A DNA stretch of 64,000 nt from Atrichornis clamosus. Taxonomy: Eukaryota > Chordata > Aves > Passeriformes > Menuridae. The notes under the pieces were generated by a model. It was not told the origin of the DNA. It saw only the letters and a list, made by a program, of their open reading frames with translations, and did no database searches. Of the stretch, positions 63,725 through 64,000 are shown piece after piece. Position numbers and translations under genes: made by a program. Position 1 is the first letter of the stretch. Every line of letters begins with the position of its first letter. The stretch lies in the NCBI GenBank assembly GCA_013400975.1, contig WBMZ01012061.1, positions 86,913-150,912 of the forward strand, in the 5' to 3' direction.

Positions 63725-64000
63725 GTGCTGTGGGCTGACCCTGGCCGGATGCCAGGCACCCAATGAAAGCCGCTCGCTCACTCCCCCTGAAACTGGACAG
63801 AGGGGAGAAAATTTAGCAAAGGGTTCATGGGTTGAGATAAGGACCAGGAGAGTTCACCCACCAAATACCATCACAGGGAAAACAGGCTTAAGATATGAAA
63901 TAAATTTTTTACATTAACAGAATCAGAGCAGGATAATGAGAAATAAAATAAGCCCTTAAGACCCCTCCCCCCACACTCACTCCCTCCTTCCCAGCTCTAC
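63725..64000 (-). mobile_element. Avian ERV LTR, cut by the window edge
   Basis: Starting at 'tgctgtgggctgaccctggc', the sequence matches the reverse complement of an avian LTR 3' end: 'cggatgccaggcacccaatg', 'actggacagaggggagaaaa', 'gttcatgggttgagataagg', 'ataccatcacagggaaaaca', 'caggataatgagaaataaaa' and the C-rich 'acccctccccccacactcac'. The same order, more eroded, occurs in the LTR at 25570. Whether this is a solo LTR or the 3' LTR of a longer provirus cannot be decided because the window ends inside it. Confidence 0.85.

Larger units (their letters stand above)
50895..64000 (+). other. DLGAP2: DLGAP2 intron, at least 13.1 kb, running off the window
   Basis: It starts at donor 'gtaagc'. 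The contents I recognise are a MIR-like SINE, simple repeats, one good CR1, a 24-bp palindrome, a short tandem duplication and a CR1 with an LTR at the right edge. The segments 51000-55880, 56000-59470, 60020-61270 and 61310-63260 show no exon, RNA gene or repeat that I can name. Confidence 0.8.

Noticed and set aside
1..64000. CRISPR arrays, operons, bacterial-type genes, tRNA or rRNA genes
   Set aside because: None recognised. The repeats seen are eukaryotic retroelements and microsatellites.

Overview
This window is vertebrate nuclear DNA, almost certainly from a bird. The evidence is AT-rich, intron-dominated sequence, several CR1 retrotransposon pieces, three LTRs that look like common avian endogenous-retrovirus LTRs, and eroded MIR-type SINEs. 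The only protein-coding gene I can support is DLGAP2 (SAPAP2/GKAP family, a postsynaptic-density scaffold protein) on the plus strand. No bacterial-type gene, CRISPR array, rRNA or tRNA gene was recognised.

Three DLGAP2 coding exons are visible, with consistent splice sites and phases. A 66-nt exon (18168-18233) encodes an acidic N-terminal piece. A 1070-nt exon (33770-34839) carries most of the N-terminal half. A 212-nt exon (50683-50894) carries a guanylate-kinase-binding repeat of the R-x-x-S-Y-x-x-A type. The single G ending the first exon joins AC at the start of the second to make an Asp codon. The second-to-third junction falls between codons, and the third exon ends in phase 2. The gene's first exon(s) and its 3' half lie outside the window, so the window shows a partial gene.

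Layout: 1-18167 is non-coding, intronic at least near its right end. It holds an old CR1 tail, an internally deleted LTR, a pyrimidine tract and a long purine tract. 18234-33769 is a 15.5-kb intron with a GC-rich patch just after the first exon, an RFX-type X-box, a solo LTR with an assembly N and a CR1 tail. 34840-50682 is a 15.8-kb intron with a nested CR1-in-CR1 cluster and old MIRs. 50895-64000 is the start of the next intron. It holds a good CR1 copy, a 24-bp perfect palindrome, and at the right edge an LTR inserted into another CR1.

I found no strong sign of a new biological system. The best leads are gene-structural: the short DLGAP2 exon is preceded by a reading frame resembling a LINE reverse-transcriptase region, which raises the possibility that the exon's splice acceptor or the exon itself came from an ancient LINE. 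The palindrome, the X-box and the GC-rich patch are secondary leads.
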